A DNA stretch of 64,000 bases from NCBI GenBank assembly GCA_964629875.1, contig CAZVRK010000009.1:19725-83724 (forward strand), in the 5' to 3' direction. The DNA comes from UBA3495 sp964629875 (GTDB taxonomy: Bacteria > Chloroflexota > Dehalococcoidia > Lucifugimonadales > UBA3495). This document shows, one piece after another, positions 34,593 through 43,141 of this stretch. The position numbers and the translations under genes are program-made. Position 1 is the stretch's first letter; each line of letters opens with the position of its first letter. Under the pieces are notes generated by a model. That model made no database searches and was not told where the DNA came from. It worked only from the letters and a program-made list of their open reading frames with translations.

Positions 34593-35645
34593 CTATGCTT
34601 CAACGGGCTGTTCAGTTTCAACGTTATCCCAGAATTGTTGGTAGTCTTCGACGAAATATTTTACACGGGTCTTTTTATATTCACGAGTACTATACAAAAG
34701 TAAGTTATCCGTTATTCCCGTAGATTGACTGATTTCCTTCGCAATTTCTTCGCAACCGTCCTGTGTTGTTGCGTGGACCATGGTGAAATGTGTGTATTCC
34801 CAGTCAGGGAAAGTTGGTCGCTCGTAACAATGAGTGACAGCAGAATGCTCTGCCATTTTCATGCCTATCTCTTCTGATTTCTCTGGGGGTACTTTCCAGA
34901 CTACCATGGCGTTTGATCTAAATCCAGACCGCCGATGGTGCAGTACTGCGCTGAAACGCCTCATGATCTTTTTATCTTGCAGGGTATTAGCAAGTTCAAA
35001 TAAATCTGCATTTGTCATGTTCAGGCTGGAGGACATTTTGTCGAATGGACGAGGGATTAATTCTAAGTCTTCTTGTAGTTCCCTGATGGCATCTTTTTCA
35101 ATATCCGTAACAGGTACTTCCTGGTTCCAATCTGGCGCAGGGGTGCGCTCTCCTATACCGTCAGGGTTGTAGTTGTGGGCGGAGCTTTTCTCTTTAACCA
35201 TGTCAAAATTCACACCGATCTTGAAAAATCTAATAGTAGGCATGATTCGGTAATTTATGGCGCCCGTCTGTTCTGCCATCCACACAATGGTCGTATTCAG
35301 GTCACCATCGGGTGGTACTGCGATGGTAAACCAGAGGTTATAGTAAGAGCCTTCTCGCGCGTAATTGTGGCTGACACCGGGATGTCTGTTTATAAAAAGT
35401 GCTCCGTCGTGCAATTTTTCATTGTCGTAAGCGAATGCGACGAGTGTTGTCTTGTATCCCAGCCTTCGAGTGTCGAATATGGCGCTGATTTGCCTCACTA
35501 CATTCTGCTGTTTTAAATCAGAAAGTCTTTCCAGTAGTTCGTTTTCACTAATTTCTAACTCTTTTGCAATTTGTGCATAAGGCTCGTCAACTAGTGGAAA
35601 CTCAGTCTGTATAGTATTCAGTAGTTTCCTGTCTATGATGTCCAT
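34593..35645 (-). CDS. ahbAB: siroheme decarboxylase, AhbA-AhbB fusion (NirDL-like)
   Basis: 350 aa. The ATG at 35645 follows the stop of the upstream regulator by 1 nt; an in-frame TTG at 35708 would overlap that gene deeply. Two tandem Lrp/AsnC-like halves, each a winged helix plus a ferredoxin-like domain, are seen. The first holds QISAIFDTRRLGYKTTLVAF and REGSYYNLWFTI; the second holds RFSAVLHHRRSGFRSNAMVVW and CYERPTFPDWEYTHFTMVH. This is the arrangement of AhbA-AhbB and NirDL. These proteins remove two acetate carboxyls from siroheme to give 12,18-didecarboxysiroheme, on the way to heme (Ahb route) or heme d1. It is not an ordinary Lrp regulator, given the tandem structure and the operon. 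Confidence 0.85.
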   Translation of the reverse strand: MDIIDRKLLNTIQTEFPLVDEPYAQIAKELEISENELLERLSDLKQQNVVRQISAIFDTRRLGYKTTLVAFAYDNEKLHDGALFINRHPGVSHNYAREGSYYNLWFTIAVPPDGDLNTTIVWMAEQTGAINYRIMPTIRFFKIGVNFDMVKEKSSAHNYNPDGIGERTPAPDWNQEVPVTDIEKDAIRELQEDLELIPRPFDKMSSSLNMTNADLFELANTLQDKKIMRRFSAVLHHRRSGFRSNAMVVWKVPPEKSEEIGMKMAEHSAVTHCYERPTFPDWEYTHFTMVHATTQDGCEEIAKEISQSTGITDNLLLYSTREYKKTRVKYFVEDYQQFWDNVETEQPVEA

Positions 35646-35646
35646 A

Positions 35647-36291
35647 TTAGCTGTTACTACCTCCACCCGATTTTGGAAAACTCGCAATCCGTTTCTGATA
35701 CGATTCAACGACCCCGATTAGTACGTGGTCAGCTAATTCTAGTATTTGTCCCCAGGTCCTCGAATTTGTTGGTTCTACTGACTCTAATACGATGCTTCTA
35801 AAAAAGATTAGTGCCTCTGTGGTGTCTTTTATCGGCACATGGCGGTCTGCCATTTCGGTGCCGTATTCCCTGCCTACCATCAAGGATTCTTGCAGAGCGT
35901 CGTGTCTGCGTTTCTTCTGGGAAGGGTCTTCCAATAGTAGGGATAACAATCTCCGACCGAATACTCTCATCCGGTCCTTGCCGTCGTCTTGAACACTTTT
36001 GAACCATGATTGTTGGCTCACATCGTCTTGTGCCAATCGACGCCGAATCCGGCGTAATGCCGAGTCCTCTCTGCGCTCTTTGGATGCCGCATTTACATTA
36101 GGAGTTGATTGGCGGGTTAACTTTTGGACATCAGATGTTGAGAATCTACGATGTCCGCCAGGAGTGCGATATACAGTTACATACCCATTATCGCCCCATT
36201 GGCGCAACGTCGCCTCGTTTACTTGTAGCATTCTGGAGGCTTCACCAAGAGATAACCATTGGTTTTGAGGGGAATTTTTAACTTCAACCAC
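35647..36291 (-). CDS. MerR-like HTH regulator heading the tetrapyrrole operon
   Basis: 214 aa from a GTG at 36291. The open frame extends to 36453, but a promoter at 36350-36378 would start transcription near 36343, inside that extension. The N-terminus is a MerR/excisionase-type helix-turn-helix (WLSLGEASRMLQVNEATLRQW, ending TPGGHRRFSTSDVQKL). A basic linker is followed by a helical domain of about 110 residues (MVGREYGTEMADRHVPIKDTTE, then LIGVVESYQKRI) that resembles RsbRD-type sensor bundles. The stop is 1 nt from the ahbAB start. It probably senses a tetrapyrrole-related or redox signal, by context only. Confidence 0.75.
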   Translation of the reverse strand: MVEVKNSPQNQWLSLGEASRMLQVNEATLRQWGDNGYVTVYRTPGGHRRFSTSDVQKLTRQSTPNVNAASKERREDSALRRIRRRLAQDDVSQQSWFKSVQDDGKDRMRVFGRRLLSLLLEDPSQKKRRHDALQESLMVGREYGTEMADRHVPIKDTTEALIFFRSIVLESVEPTNSRTWGQILELADHVLIGVVESYQKRIASFPKSGGGSNS

Positions 36292-36349
36292 TAAAAATCT
36301 ATATAAATCTGTAGAATTCTGGGGCAAATACCTGAAAATGGCCCAATAG

Positions 36350-36378
36350 AGATTAGCACATGGGCAACTGACCGTCAA
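36350..36378 (-). promoter_or_regulatory. sigma70-like promoter for the tetrapyrrole operon
   Basis: Read leftward: TTGACG (36373-36378), 17-nt spacer, TAATCT (36350-36355). It would give a roughly 50-nt leader before the GTG at 36291 and drives the eight genes down to hemL, since no clear internal terminator is seen. Confidence 0.55.
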
Positions 36379-36437
36379 CGTTAAATTATATATCATTGTC
36401 ATATATATTGGTTCCAGATGTAACGCTAAAAGGGATA

Positions 36438-36446
36438 TGGCATAAT
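36438..36446 (+). promoter_or_regulatory. possible extended -10 element for the VOC-aro genes
   Basis: TGGCATAAT matches the extended -10 pattern (TGnTATAAT). No good -35 precedes it. The predicted transcript would start near 36453, ahead of the GGAGG and ATG at 36480. Confidence 0.35.
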
Positions 36447-36479
36447 GTGGCAAGAAATGCGTGGACAGGAGGCTTTTTT

Positions 36480-36878
36480 ATGGTAGATAAGGTAAAGATT
36501 GCTCAGATAAATCATGTTACGACTATGGTTAAAGATACTGCTAAGGCAATGGAATTCTATAATAATCTTCTTGGAATAAAGCAGATTCAAAGCCAGGTAG
36601 ATAATCCTGCAATAACTTGGTTGCAGTTAGATAATGGGGTGATGGTTCACCTAATAGAAACCCCTGATGCTCCTGCTAAACCTGGCAATATTCACCATGC
36701 TTTTCAAGTAGATAATTTGGAAGAAACTCAGAAAATCCTTGAGAATAATGGATTTGAAATACTAAGAGGCGGTATAAGATATGACGGTCAAGCCTATTTC
36801 TTTATAGAGGATCCTGATGGAAATAGCGTCGAATTTTGCACTTGCTCAGGATATGCAACGGCACCTCCAAGGCCTTAG
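36480..36878 (+). CDS. VOC (glyoxalase/bleomycin-resistance) superfamily protein
   Basis: 132 aa from the ATG at 36480, set by CAGGAGG 8 nt upstream. One VOC domain: QINHVTTMVKDTAKAMEFYNNLLG opens it, DNGVMVHLIE, NIHHAFQVDNLEETQ and YFFIEDPDGNSVEFCT follow. His (NHVT), His (HHAF) and Glu (VEFC) are at the usual metal positions. Family members include methylmalonyl-CoA epimerase, glyoxalase I and ring-cleavage dioxygenases. Substrate unknown. Confidence 0.85.
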   Translation: MVDKVKIAQINHVTTMVKDTAKAMEFYNNLLGIKQIQSQVDNPAITWLQLDNGVMVHLIETPDAPAKPGNIHHAFQVDNLEETQKILENNGFEILRGGIRYDGQAYFFIEDPDGNSVEFCTCSGYATAPPRP

Positions 36879-36926
36879 TTGGCAATACTTAGAATGTTAA
36901 GACTATAAATTAGGATGGGGGAATTC

Positions 36927-37751
36927 ATGTTCGAGAAGATACAACATATAGGTTATTTAGTCTCAGATTTAGATGTCGCCATAGAATGGTTTTCTAAAAC
37001 GTTTGGTGGACTTAATGCGGGAGGTAGTAATTTACCGGATGGGCCTGTGGTGCCTAGTGGAGGGCGCAATGCTTTTATCCATTTTGGCCAGATAGAAGTG
37101 GAATTGATCGAACCTAATGAGAAATCGACTATTCCTGAAAACACCTTGGTTATGCATCATGTCGGCTATGTAGTGTCTGACATAGACGCGTCAATGCAAA
37201 TATTGAAAGATAAAGGTTTTAGCTTTTTAGCGGATAAACCGAATACGAATGTTATGGGACAGCAAGTTCTATATTTTGACCCTGCTACGACCAACGGGGT
37301 TTTAATGCATTTGACACAGCAGCCTTCTAATCCGATAAGCATAGGTATTGGCGAAGGATGTTCAGTGGATAGAATAGTCCATGCGGGGTATTTAGTAGCA
37401 GATGTCGAACAGGCTGTTGATTGGTATGAAACGAAATTTGATGGTACTGCTGTTGGTGGGATAGGGGCATCTAGAAGAGGCGCCCGAAACGCGTATGTTA
37501 ATTTTGGTAATGTTCAAGTGGAATTGATTGAAGCTCTAGATGAATCTCAACTTGGTGGCAAATCCTACATAATGGATCATGTCGGTTACATTGTAGGCGA
37601 TATAAATTCAGCTATATCGGATTGTAAAGACAGGGGATTCTGTTTTATAGCTGATGAACCCATGACGAACCGGGTAGGCCAGACGTTATTGTATTTCGAT
37701 ACTGAGACTACGATGGGAACTAGGATGCATCTGACAGAATTGAATAGTTAG
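36927..37751 (+). CDS. tandem-domain VOC superfamily protein
   Basis: 274 aa from the ATG at 36927, which has GGGGG 5 nt upstream. Two VOC modules of similar sequence: KIQHIGYLVSDLDVAIEWFSKTFGG (about 2-26) and RIVHAGYLVADVEQAVDWYETKFDG (about 145-170). Each repeats an NAF/NAYxxFGxxxVELIE strand and an MxHVGYxVxDI strand, so the gene arose by duplication. The pattern resembles methylmalonyl-CoA epimerase-like proteins more than dioxygenases. Its TAG stop is followed directly by the aroK ATG. Confidence 0.88.
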   Translation: MFEKIQHIGYLVSDLDVAIEWFSKTFGGLNAGGSNLPDGPVVPSGGRNAFIHFGQIEVELIEPNEKSTIPENTLVMHHVGYVVSDIDASMQILKDKGFSFLADKPNTNVMGQQVLYFDPATTNGVLMHLTQQPSNPISIGIGEGCSVDRIVHAGYLVADVEQAVDWYETKFDGTAVGGIGASRRGARNAYVNFGNVQVELIEALDESQLGGKSYIMDHVGYIVGDINSAISDCKDRGFCFIADEPMTNRVGQTLLYFDTETTMGTRMHLTELNS

Positions 37752-38279
37752 ATGGAAAACTCCCGGAATATCATACTCGTCGGATTCATGGCCTCTGGTA
37801 AAAGCGCAGTTGGAAGTGTTATAGCTGATCGTCTGGGGTGGACCCTGGTTGATACCGATGATCGTATAGTTTCCAGTGCAGGGAAGAGCATAAGCGATAT
37901 TTTTGCTGAATTGGGCGAGAAATATTTCAGGGAGCAAGAGGAAGAAGTCATTAGTAAGTTATGCCAGGAATCCGGATTAGTAATCTCTGCTGGTGGAGGT
38001 GCTTTCATTAGCCAGCACAACAGGGATTTGATGTTATCAACCGGTATGGTAGTTTTCCTGAACGCTCGGCCGGACACCTTATTTCGACGGATACTTAACG
38101 ATGAGCAAAAAGGTGCGCCTAAGAGACCTTTATTATCGGGAGATATATCATTAGATCGCTTAAGTGAGTTGTTAGCTACAAGGATTGAGTATTATAGAAT
38201 GGCTAGGCATCATGTGGACACTGACGATATGACTCCTGAGCAGATAGCTGACAGTCTATTAGCTCTTTATGACGAGTAA
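37752..38279 (+). CDS. aroK: shikimate kinase
   Basis: 175 aa. P-loop GFMASGKS (11-18), the shikimate-binding DTDDRIV and the SAGGGAF segment (Walker B-like GGG) are intact, with the lid QKGAPKRPLL later. It phosphorylates shikimate at O3 in aromatic amino acid synthesis. It begins exactly at the end of the tandem VOC gene and lies 58 nt upstream of aroB, so all four genes probably form one unit. Confidence 0.95.
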   Translation: MENSRNIILVGFMASGKSAVGSVIADRLGWTLVDTDDRIVSSAGKSISDIFAELGEKYFREQEEEVISKLCQESGLVISAGGGAFISQHNRDLMLSTGMVVFLNARPDTLFRRILNDEQKGAPKRPLLSGDISLDRLSELLATRIEYYRMARHHVDTDDMTPEQIADSLLALYDE

Positions 38280-38337
38280 GAACTACATTATGAATCGTAG
38301 TTGTGGTTTCTTAAAATGATACAGGAGGGTTGTTTAA

Positions 38338-39441
38338 ATGGTTGATCCAGATCTGGCAGCTGTAGTTGACCATGCGGGAGGAAGTTATCCCGTCGTGGCG
38401 GGGTGGGGTGTTATTGAGAGACTCGGTGACAAATTTGTGGATCTCGGTATAACAGGGCCGGTATATATTATTACCGATGCAAACGTAATGCATCCATATG
38501 GTAGAGCAGCCCAGTGGGCGTTGCAAAAAAGTGGAATAGCAGCCCATTGTTTCATAATTCCTGCAGGGGAAACTAGCAAGAATTTTGGATTAGCCCAGGC
38601 TATATATGAATGGTTAGTAGGATTAAAAGCTGAGAGAGGACACGCAATTGTTGCAGTTGGGGGTGGCGTCGTCGGAGATTTGGCAGGATTTGTTGCAGCA
38701 ACTTTTTTAAGGGGCGTTCCATTTATACAAGTTCCGACCAGTATGGCGGCAATGGTAGATGCGTCTATCGGTGGAAAAGTAGCAGTTAATCTCCCTCAGG
38801 CTAAGAATTTAGTTGGAGCTTTTTATCAGCCTAAGGCGGTATTAGCTGATGTGCAAGCCTTGTCCACATTAGGGAAAAGAGAGTTGTCGGAAGGCTGGGC
38901 AGAAGCTATCAAACATGGCTTGATCCTCGATCCGGGTTTGGTCGATGTTTTCGAGGAGCATGCGGAGGCTCTAATGGAGGTTGAACCGGAGATATCTACA
39001 GAGGTAATCCGTCGTAGTATGGCCATTAAAGCTAATATAGTTAGTCAGGATGAGCGTGAAACGCTCGGCATAAGAATTTTACTAAATTATGGACACACCA
39101 TTGGACATGCACTTGAGTCTACTACTGAATATGGGCAATTTATGCATGGTGAGGGCGTATCGGTAGGGATGATGGGTGTGGCTCGTATGGGCCAGGAATT
39201 AGGAATGATTTCTCAGGATATCGTTGACAGACAACAAAGCATACTTGAGAGATTCAATCTTCCTACCAAGGCCATAGGTATTCCGATAGAAGACATACGC
39301 CTTGCGATGTCGTTAGATAAGAAAGTCCAGTCAGGTACGAACAGATGGGTAATGCTGGAAGAAATTGGTAAGGCTACTGTCCGGCAAGATATACCCTGGG
39401 AAATGGTTGAAGATACACTTAAGTTTTTGACTACGTCTTAG
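38338..39441 (+). CDS. aroB: 3-dehydroquinate synthase
   Basis: 367 aa with CAGGAGG before the ATG. NAD-binding GGGVVGDLAGFVAATFLRG, PTSMAAMVDASIGGKVAVN and zinc ligands Glu (EGWAEAIKHG), His (NYGHTIGHALE) and His (HGEGVSVGM) are all present. It converts DAHP to 3-dehydroquinate, the second step of the shikimate pathway. The other aro genes are not in the window. Translation ends at 39441, and the next gene has its own promoter. Confidence 0.97.
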   Translation: MVDPDLAAVVDHAGGSYPVVAGWGVIERLGDKFVDLGITGPVYIITDANVMHPYGRAAQWALQKSGIAAHCFIIPAGETSKNFGLAQAIYEWLVGLKAERGHAIVAVGGGVVGDLAGFVAATFLRGVPFIQVPTSMAAMVDASIGGKVAVNLPQAKNLVGAFYQPKAVLADVQALSTLGKRELSEGWAEAIKHGLILDPGLVDVFEEHAEALMEVEPEISTEVIRRSMAIKANIVSQDERETLGIRILLNYGHTIGHALESTTEYGQFMHGEGVSVGMMGVARMGQELGMISQDIVDRQQSILERFNLPTKAIGIPIEDIRLAMSLDKKVQSGTNRWVMLEEIGKATVRQDIPWEMVEDTLKFLTTS

Positions 39442-39478
39442 TTTCACCTTATTCGAATTATTTTTATGTTTTGTTACA

Positions 39479-39507
39479 TTGACCCGCTCTTTGGTAACAC
39501 CTATAAT
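39479..39507 (+). promoter_or_regulatory. strong sigma70-like promoter for the ThDP enzyme
   Basis: -35 TTGACC (39479-39484), 17-nt spacer, perfect -10 TATAAT (39502-39507). Start of transcription would be near 39514. Confidence 0.7.
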
Positions 39508-39526
39508 CGGGCGGAATTATTTGTAG

Positions 39527-39542
39527 AACTATAACTATAGTT
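39527..39542. promoter_or_regulatory. palindrome just downstream of the promoter, possible operator
   Basis: AACTATA (39527-39533) and its complement TATAGTT (39536-39542) separated by 2 nt. It lies about 15 nt after the predicted transcription start, where a repressor could block elongation. No regulator is adjacent. Confidence 0.3.
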
Positions 39543-39587
39543 GTTTCTGTACAAATGCAATTTAGTCTGTCGTAAAGGAAAATTATT

Positions 39588-41225
39588 ATGAATGTTTTGG
39601 AAGCGGTAGCGCGTATTTTGAAATCAGAGGGAGTAGATTGGGTAGGGTGTTTCCCTAACAATCAATTAATAGAGGCGGTTGCTAAGGAAGGTATTCGCAC
39701 CATAATGTTCCGCCAAGAGCGTGGTGCCCTCATGGCAGCAGATGGATTCAGCCGATTGAATAACCGAAAAAAGTTTGGGGTTGTAATTACCCAGGGTGGA
39801 CCGGGATCGGAGAATTCGATGGGTGGCCTGGCTCAAGCTTACGCTGACAATATACCCATATTGTATCTCCCTGGTGGTCCGGCTCTGAATCAGTATGCTG
39901 TTCGCCCTAATTTCTCCCCCAGTCGGACTTATAGAACTGTTTCCAAGCAAGGAGAGATTATAACAGCTCCCGGTCAAGTAGCCGGTGCAATGAGAAGAGC
40001 ATTCCACGCCCTGCGCAACGGACGCTCAGGTCCTGTGATAGTAGAAATTCCAGCTGACGTTGGCCCGATGGAAGTTCCTGAATCGGGGCTTGACTACCAG
40101 CCACCAAAGCGTGCGTTACAATCGCCGGCTTCCGGAGACGTCACCGATGCAGTGAAATTGCTCTTGAATGCGAAGAAACCGGTAATTTGGTCAGGAATGG
40201 GAGTTTTATTTTCGGAGGCTACTGCTGAACTACAAGAATTTGCTGAGCTAACTGAAATACCCGTTTACTGTACGATGCCAGGAAAGTCTTCGTTTGATGA
40301 AAGGCATCCCTTGGCACTAGGTGCAGGCAGCAGTTCCACCTCTTTACCAGCTCGGACCTGGTTGCAGGAGTCAGATGTTTTGTTCGCAGTTGGTTCTAGT
40401 ATGACAAGAACAAACTACGGTCAGCCGATACCGGACGGAAAAGTTATTATACATAACGTTGAGAGTATAGAAGATATAAACAAAGATTTCTCTGTAGATG
40501 TAGGTTTGCCTGGTGACACTAAGTTAACCCTTACAGCTATGATAGCGGAGGTTAAAGCTCAAATTGGCGCTAATGGACGTAAGGGCCAAACGGATGTGGC
40601 TAAAGAAATTGCTGATATGAGGGACGCTTGGCTTGGAGAGTGGCAAGACCTTCTTAATTCAGAAGAAGTGCCAATCAATACATACAGAATTATAGCTGAG
40701 TTGGAACGCTGTTTGGATAAAGATAAGAGCATCGTTACCCATGACGCTGGGGCTCCCAGAGATACTATCATGCCGTTTTACACTGCTACCATCCCATATA
40801 GTTATATAGGTTGGGGTAAAACTACCCATCTTGGCTACGGTATACCTTTGATGATGGGAGTAAAACTGGCAAGCCCTGATAAGTTCTGCCTGAACTTTAT
40901 GGGAGACGGCGCTTTTGGTATGTCCGGATTAGATATCGAAACTTCAGTTAGGGCCAATATACCAATCACTACTATTGTTTTGAATAATGGTGGTATGGCT
41001 ACTTATCCGGGAGGGTATCCTACAGCAAATGAGTTGTATGGTGCTACCAGGATGAGCGGTGATTATGCCAAGTTAGCTGAAGGAATGGGTGCTGTTGGTA
41101 TTGTAGTGACTCAACCGTCTGAAATAGCTCCGGCTCTTAAACGCGCACAGGAATTGAATGCCGAGGGCAAAACAGTATTGTTGGATATACATTCTAATAT
41201 GGAATCAAAGCGTTCCCAATTTTAG
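39588..41225 (+). CDS. thiamine diphosphate-dependent enzyme (acetolactate synthase-like)
   Basis: 545 aa with AAAGGAA before the ATG. Three-domain ThDP fold. The conserved catalytic Glu is Glu44 in FRQERGALMAADG. The central domain spans about 190-340. The ThDP/Mg motif starts at about 439 (GDGAFGMSGLDIE) and ends NNGG. The best resemblance is to acetolactate synthase / benzoylformate decarboxylase / oxalyl-CoA decarboxylase-type proteins. The usual acetolactate synthase small subunit is not adjacent. Reaction therefore undetermined. It has its own promoter and terminator. Confidence 0.85.
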   Translation: MNVLEAVARILKSEGVDWVGCFPNNQLIEAVAKEGIRTIMFRQERGALMAADGFSRLNNRKKFGVVITQGGPGSENSMGGLAQAYADNIPILYLPGGPALNQYAVRPNFSPSRTYRTVSKQGEIITAPGQVAGAMRRAFHALRNGRSGPVIVEIPADVGPMEVPESGLDYQPPKRALQSPASGDVTDAVKLLLNAKKPVIWSGMGVLFSEATAELQEFAELTEIPVYCTMPGKSSFDERHPLALGAGSSSTSLPARTWLQESDVLFAVGSSMTRTNYGQPIPDGKVIIHNVESIEDINKDFSVDVGLPGDTKLTLTAMIAEVKAQIGANGRKGQTDVAKEIADMRDAWLGEWQDLLNSEEVPINTYRIIAELERCLDKDKSIVTHDAGAPRDTIMPFYTATIPYSYIGWGKTTHLGYGIPLMMGVKLASPDKFCLNFMGDGAFGMSGLDIETSVRANIPITTIVLNNGGMATYPGGYPTANELYGATRMSGDYAKLAEGMGAVGIVVTQPSEIAPALKRAQELNAEGKTVLLDIHSNMESKRSQF

Positions 41226-41246
41226 TCCTGATATACATTTGGTAAG

Positions 41247-41290
41247 ACAAAAAGAATCCCCAGCGCATATGCGCTGGGGATTCTTTTTGT
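41247..41290. terminator. bidirectional intrinsic terminator
   Basis: Perfect 44-bp palindrome with 22-bp arms and no spacer. Core GAATCCCCAGCGCAT, flanked by A5/T5. It separates the convergent ThDP gene and solute-binding lipoprotein. Confidence 0.93.
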
Positions 41291-41305
41291 AGTTTGGCTT
41301 CTAGG

Positions 41306-43141
41306 TTACTCGAATCGAACATCCCATAGAGCACTTGGATATGGCTGTAAGGGCCATGGTGTCCATGAAGTGACTCTGCTTGATACTCCGTATGGTTGGT
41401 TCAAATAACCAGGAGTGAAGTCATAATGCTTATCGAATACTGCTTTGAGTGCCTTATTGTAAGCATCGTGGCGTACCGAGAGATCTCCAGCAGTAGCTAG
41501 TGCTGGCATTATGTATTTCTCAGCTAGCTCAGGGTCTGAGCATATATATCCACCTTCGGCATATCGTCCCATCATGCGACGACCTCCGTCGAAGGTGTTT
41601 TCATTGGTTCTAACCACGTATTGACCAGCTATTTCTCCAGCGTATTGGATCTTCTTGGTAGAAACTTCCTCGCCGACACTAACTTCGCAGTCTATGCCGA
41701 GATTCTGTTGCCACATGCTGCAGATCAATTCAGAAACTTCTACTGTGAGTGGAGCTCCCGCTCCTACCCAGGTATGAATCATTAATGTCCTTCCACCATT
41801 GAATCCTTCACCTCCTGGATATCCTGCATCTGCTAGAAGCTGTTGTGCTTTAGCTGCGTCAAATGGTAGAGGGGCTATGTTCTCCTCGTAGCCTAAGCCC
41901 GATGGGCTGGCTATTCCCTGGTACCCCGCGATTTCAAAAGCTTTCTCGCCGCCATACAACTGTTGTATAAGGGTTTTGTCTATGGCGTAGTCCAAGGCGA
42001 AACGTACTCTCTCATCGTTACACATTATTGGATTGCTATCATTATCGAGTTCACGATCACAACCGTTTGCGTTTATCCAGATATGGACAGCTTCAGGTGC
42101 GTACACGATTTGGCCGTTTCCTTTCTGTATCTGGTCAATGACAGTTAAGTCTGCTTCGATAATATCGGCTGTGCCAGCTTGGAGGGCCGCTACCCTGGTA
42201 GATAGTTCCGGTACTAAACGTAGCGAAACGCTATTGAATGGGTAGGTGCGATGTTCCATGGCAAAGTAATCAGGGAAACGCTCATATCTAATTTCTTCCG
42301 AATATAGATGCCCGGTTACTGAGAATGGGCCGATATGACCGGGAGAAGGATTTTGCTGAAAGGCAGCGGCTCTTGAGCAAACCTCTTCTGGAGTGCAATT
42401 CTCTACCTTCTCACCTTCTGGCAAACTCATCCAGTAGTCTTTATTGGTCACGGTGCCCATAGTCAGATTGTCGATTTCAGACAGTGCTACACCTAGGTTA
42501 CCAAGAGGTTCAAAAGTTGTTATCTTGAAGGTATCTGGGCCACTCACCGACATATCGGATATGGCACGAGCGACACGTACTTTAGATACGCTGGCAGATT
42601 CTTCCGAGATGGCGAAATTAAATGTGAAATCTACATCGTCTACATTCAGTTCATCACCGTTGTGGAATTTAATTCCCTCTTTTATGGTAAATTCCCAACC
42701 TAAGCCATCGTCAACTATCTCCCACTTGCTGGCTATACCTGTATCAGATGATAGGACCAGGCTTCCATCCTCCATTTGGCCGCCGATTAGCCACGATTGT
42801 GCCAACCTCACATAGGTGTTGTTCTCTGCTTGGTCATACTTGCTATCCCAGATTTCATTTCCCTGTGTGGTGAGCATTATGTTGAACTGGTCTACTGTTT
42901 TATAGCCACCAATTGGAGTTGGTGCTGGTGTCGGGGTTGCAACTACTAGCTTTTCAACTTCCGTTTCCACCACTTTTTCTACTTGTTTCTCAACCTCGAC
43001 TTCCTTGATAACTTCTACTTGAACTTCTTTAACTACCTCTCTCTCGATGATTTCTGGAGCTGCTGCTGATCCGCAAGCGACTCCGAGGATCATTAACGAT
43101 ACTGATAAGAACCATACTGGTTTAGTGATAAAATTTATCAA
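41306..43141 (-). CDS. ABC transporter family 5 solute-binding lipoprotein
   Basis: 611 aa from a TTG with GGAGG 6 nt upstream. A signal peptide ends in the lipobox GVAC (Cys23). It is followed by a Val/Glu/Lys-rich linker (VVKEVQVEVIKEVEVEKQ and on) and a Thr/Pro hinge, as often seen in Chloroflexota lipoproteins. The SBP_bac_5 (DppA/OppA/NikA-type) domain follows, with WEFTIKEGIKFHNGDELNVDDV and VRFALDYAIDKTLI. It would capture a peptide, nickel or another small ligand outside the membrane. No permease or ATPase gene is in this window. Confidence 0.93.
   Translation of the reverse strand: MINFITKPVWFLSVSLMILGVACGSAAAPEIIEREVVKEVQVEVIKEVEVEKQVEKVVETEVEKLVVATPTPAPTPIGGYKTVDQFNIMLTTQGNEIWDSKYDQAENNTYVRLAQSWLIGGQMEDGSLVLSSDTGIASKWEIVDDGLGWEFTIKEGIKFHNGDELNVDDVDFTFNFAISEESASVSKVRVARAISDMSVSGPDTFKITTFEPLGNLGVALSEIDNLTMGTVTNKDYWMSLPEGEKVENCTPEEVCSRAAAFQQNPSPGHIGPFSVTGHLYSEEIRYERFPDYFAMEHRTYPFNSVSLRLVPELSTRVAALQAGTADIIEADLTVIDQIQKGNGQIVYAPEAVHIWINANGCDRELDNDSNPIMCNDERVRFALDYAIDKTLIQQLYGGEKAFEIAGYQGIASPSGLGYEENIAPLPFDAAKAQQLLADAGYPGGEGFNGGRTLMIHTWVGAGAPLTVEVSELICSMWQQNLGIDCEVSVGEEVSTKKIQYAGEIAGQYVVRTNENTFDGGRRMMGRYAEGGYICSDPELAEKYIMPALATAGDLSVRHDAYNKALKAVFDKHYDFTPGYLNQPYGVSSRVTSWTPWPLQPYPSALWDVRFE

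Noticed and set aside
34593..35645. An ordinary Lrp/AsnC transcription regulator
   Set aside because: The protein has two fused Lrp-like halves with siroheme-decarboxylase signatures and sits in a tetrapyrrole operon.
36396..36479. N-terminal extension of the VOC gene and of the divergent MerR-like gene
   Set aside because: Both extensions would overlap each other and their own promoter elements; GGAGG at 36466-36472 sets the VOC start at 36480.
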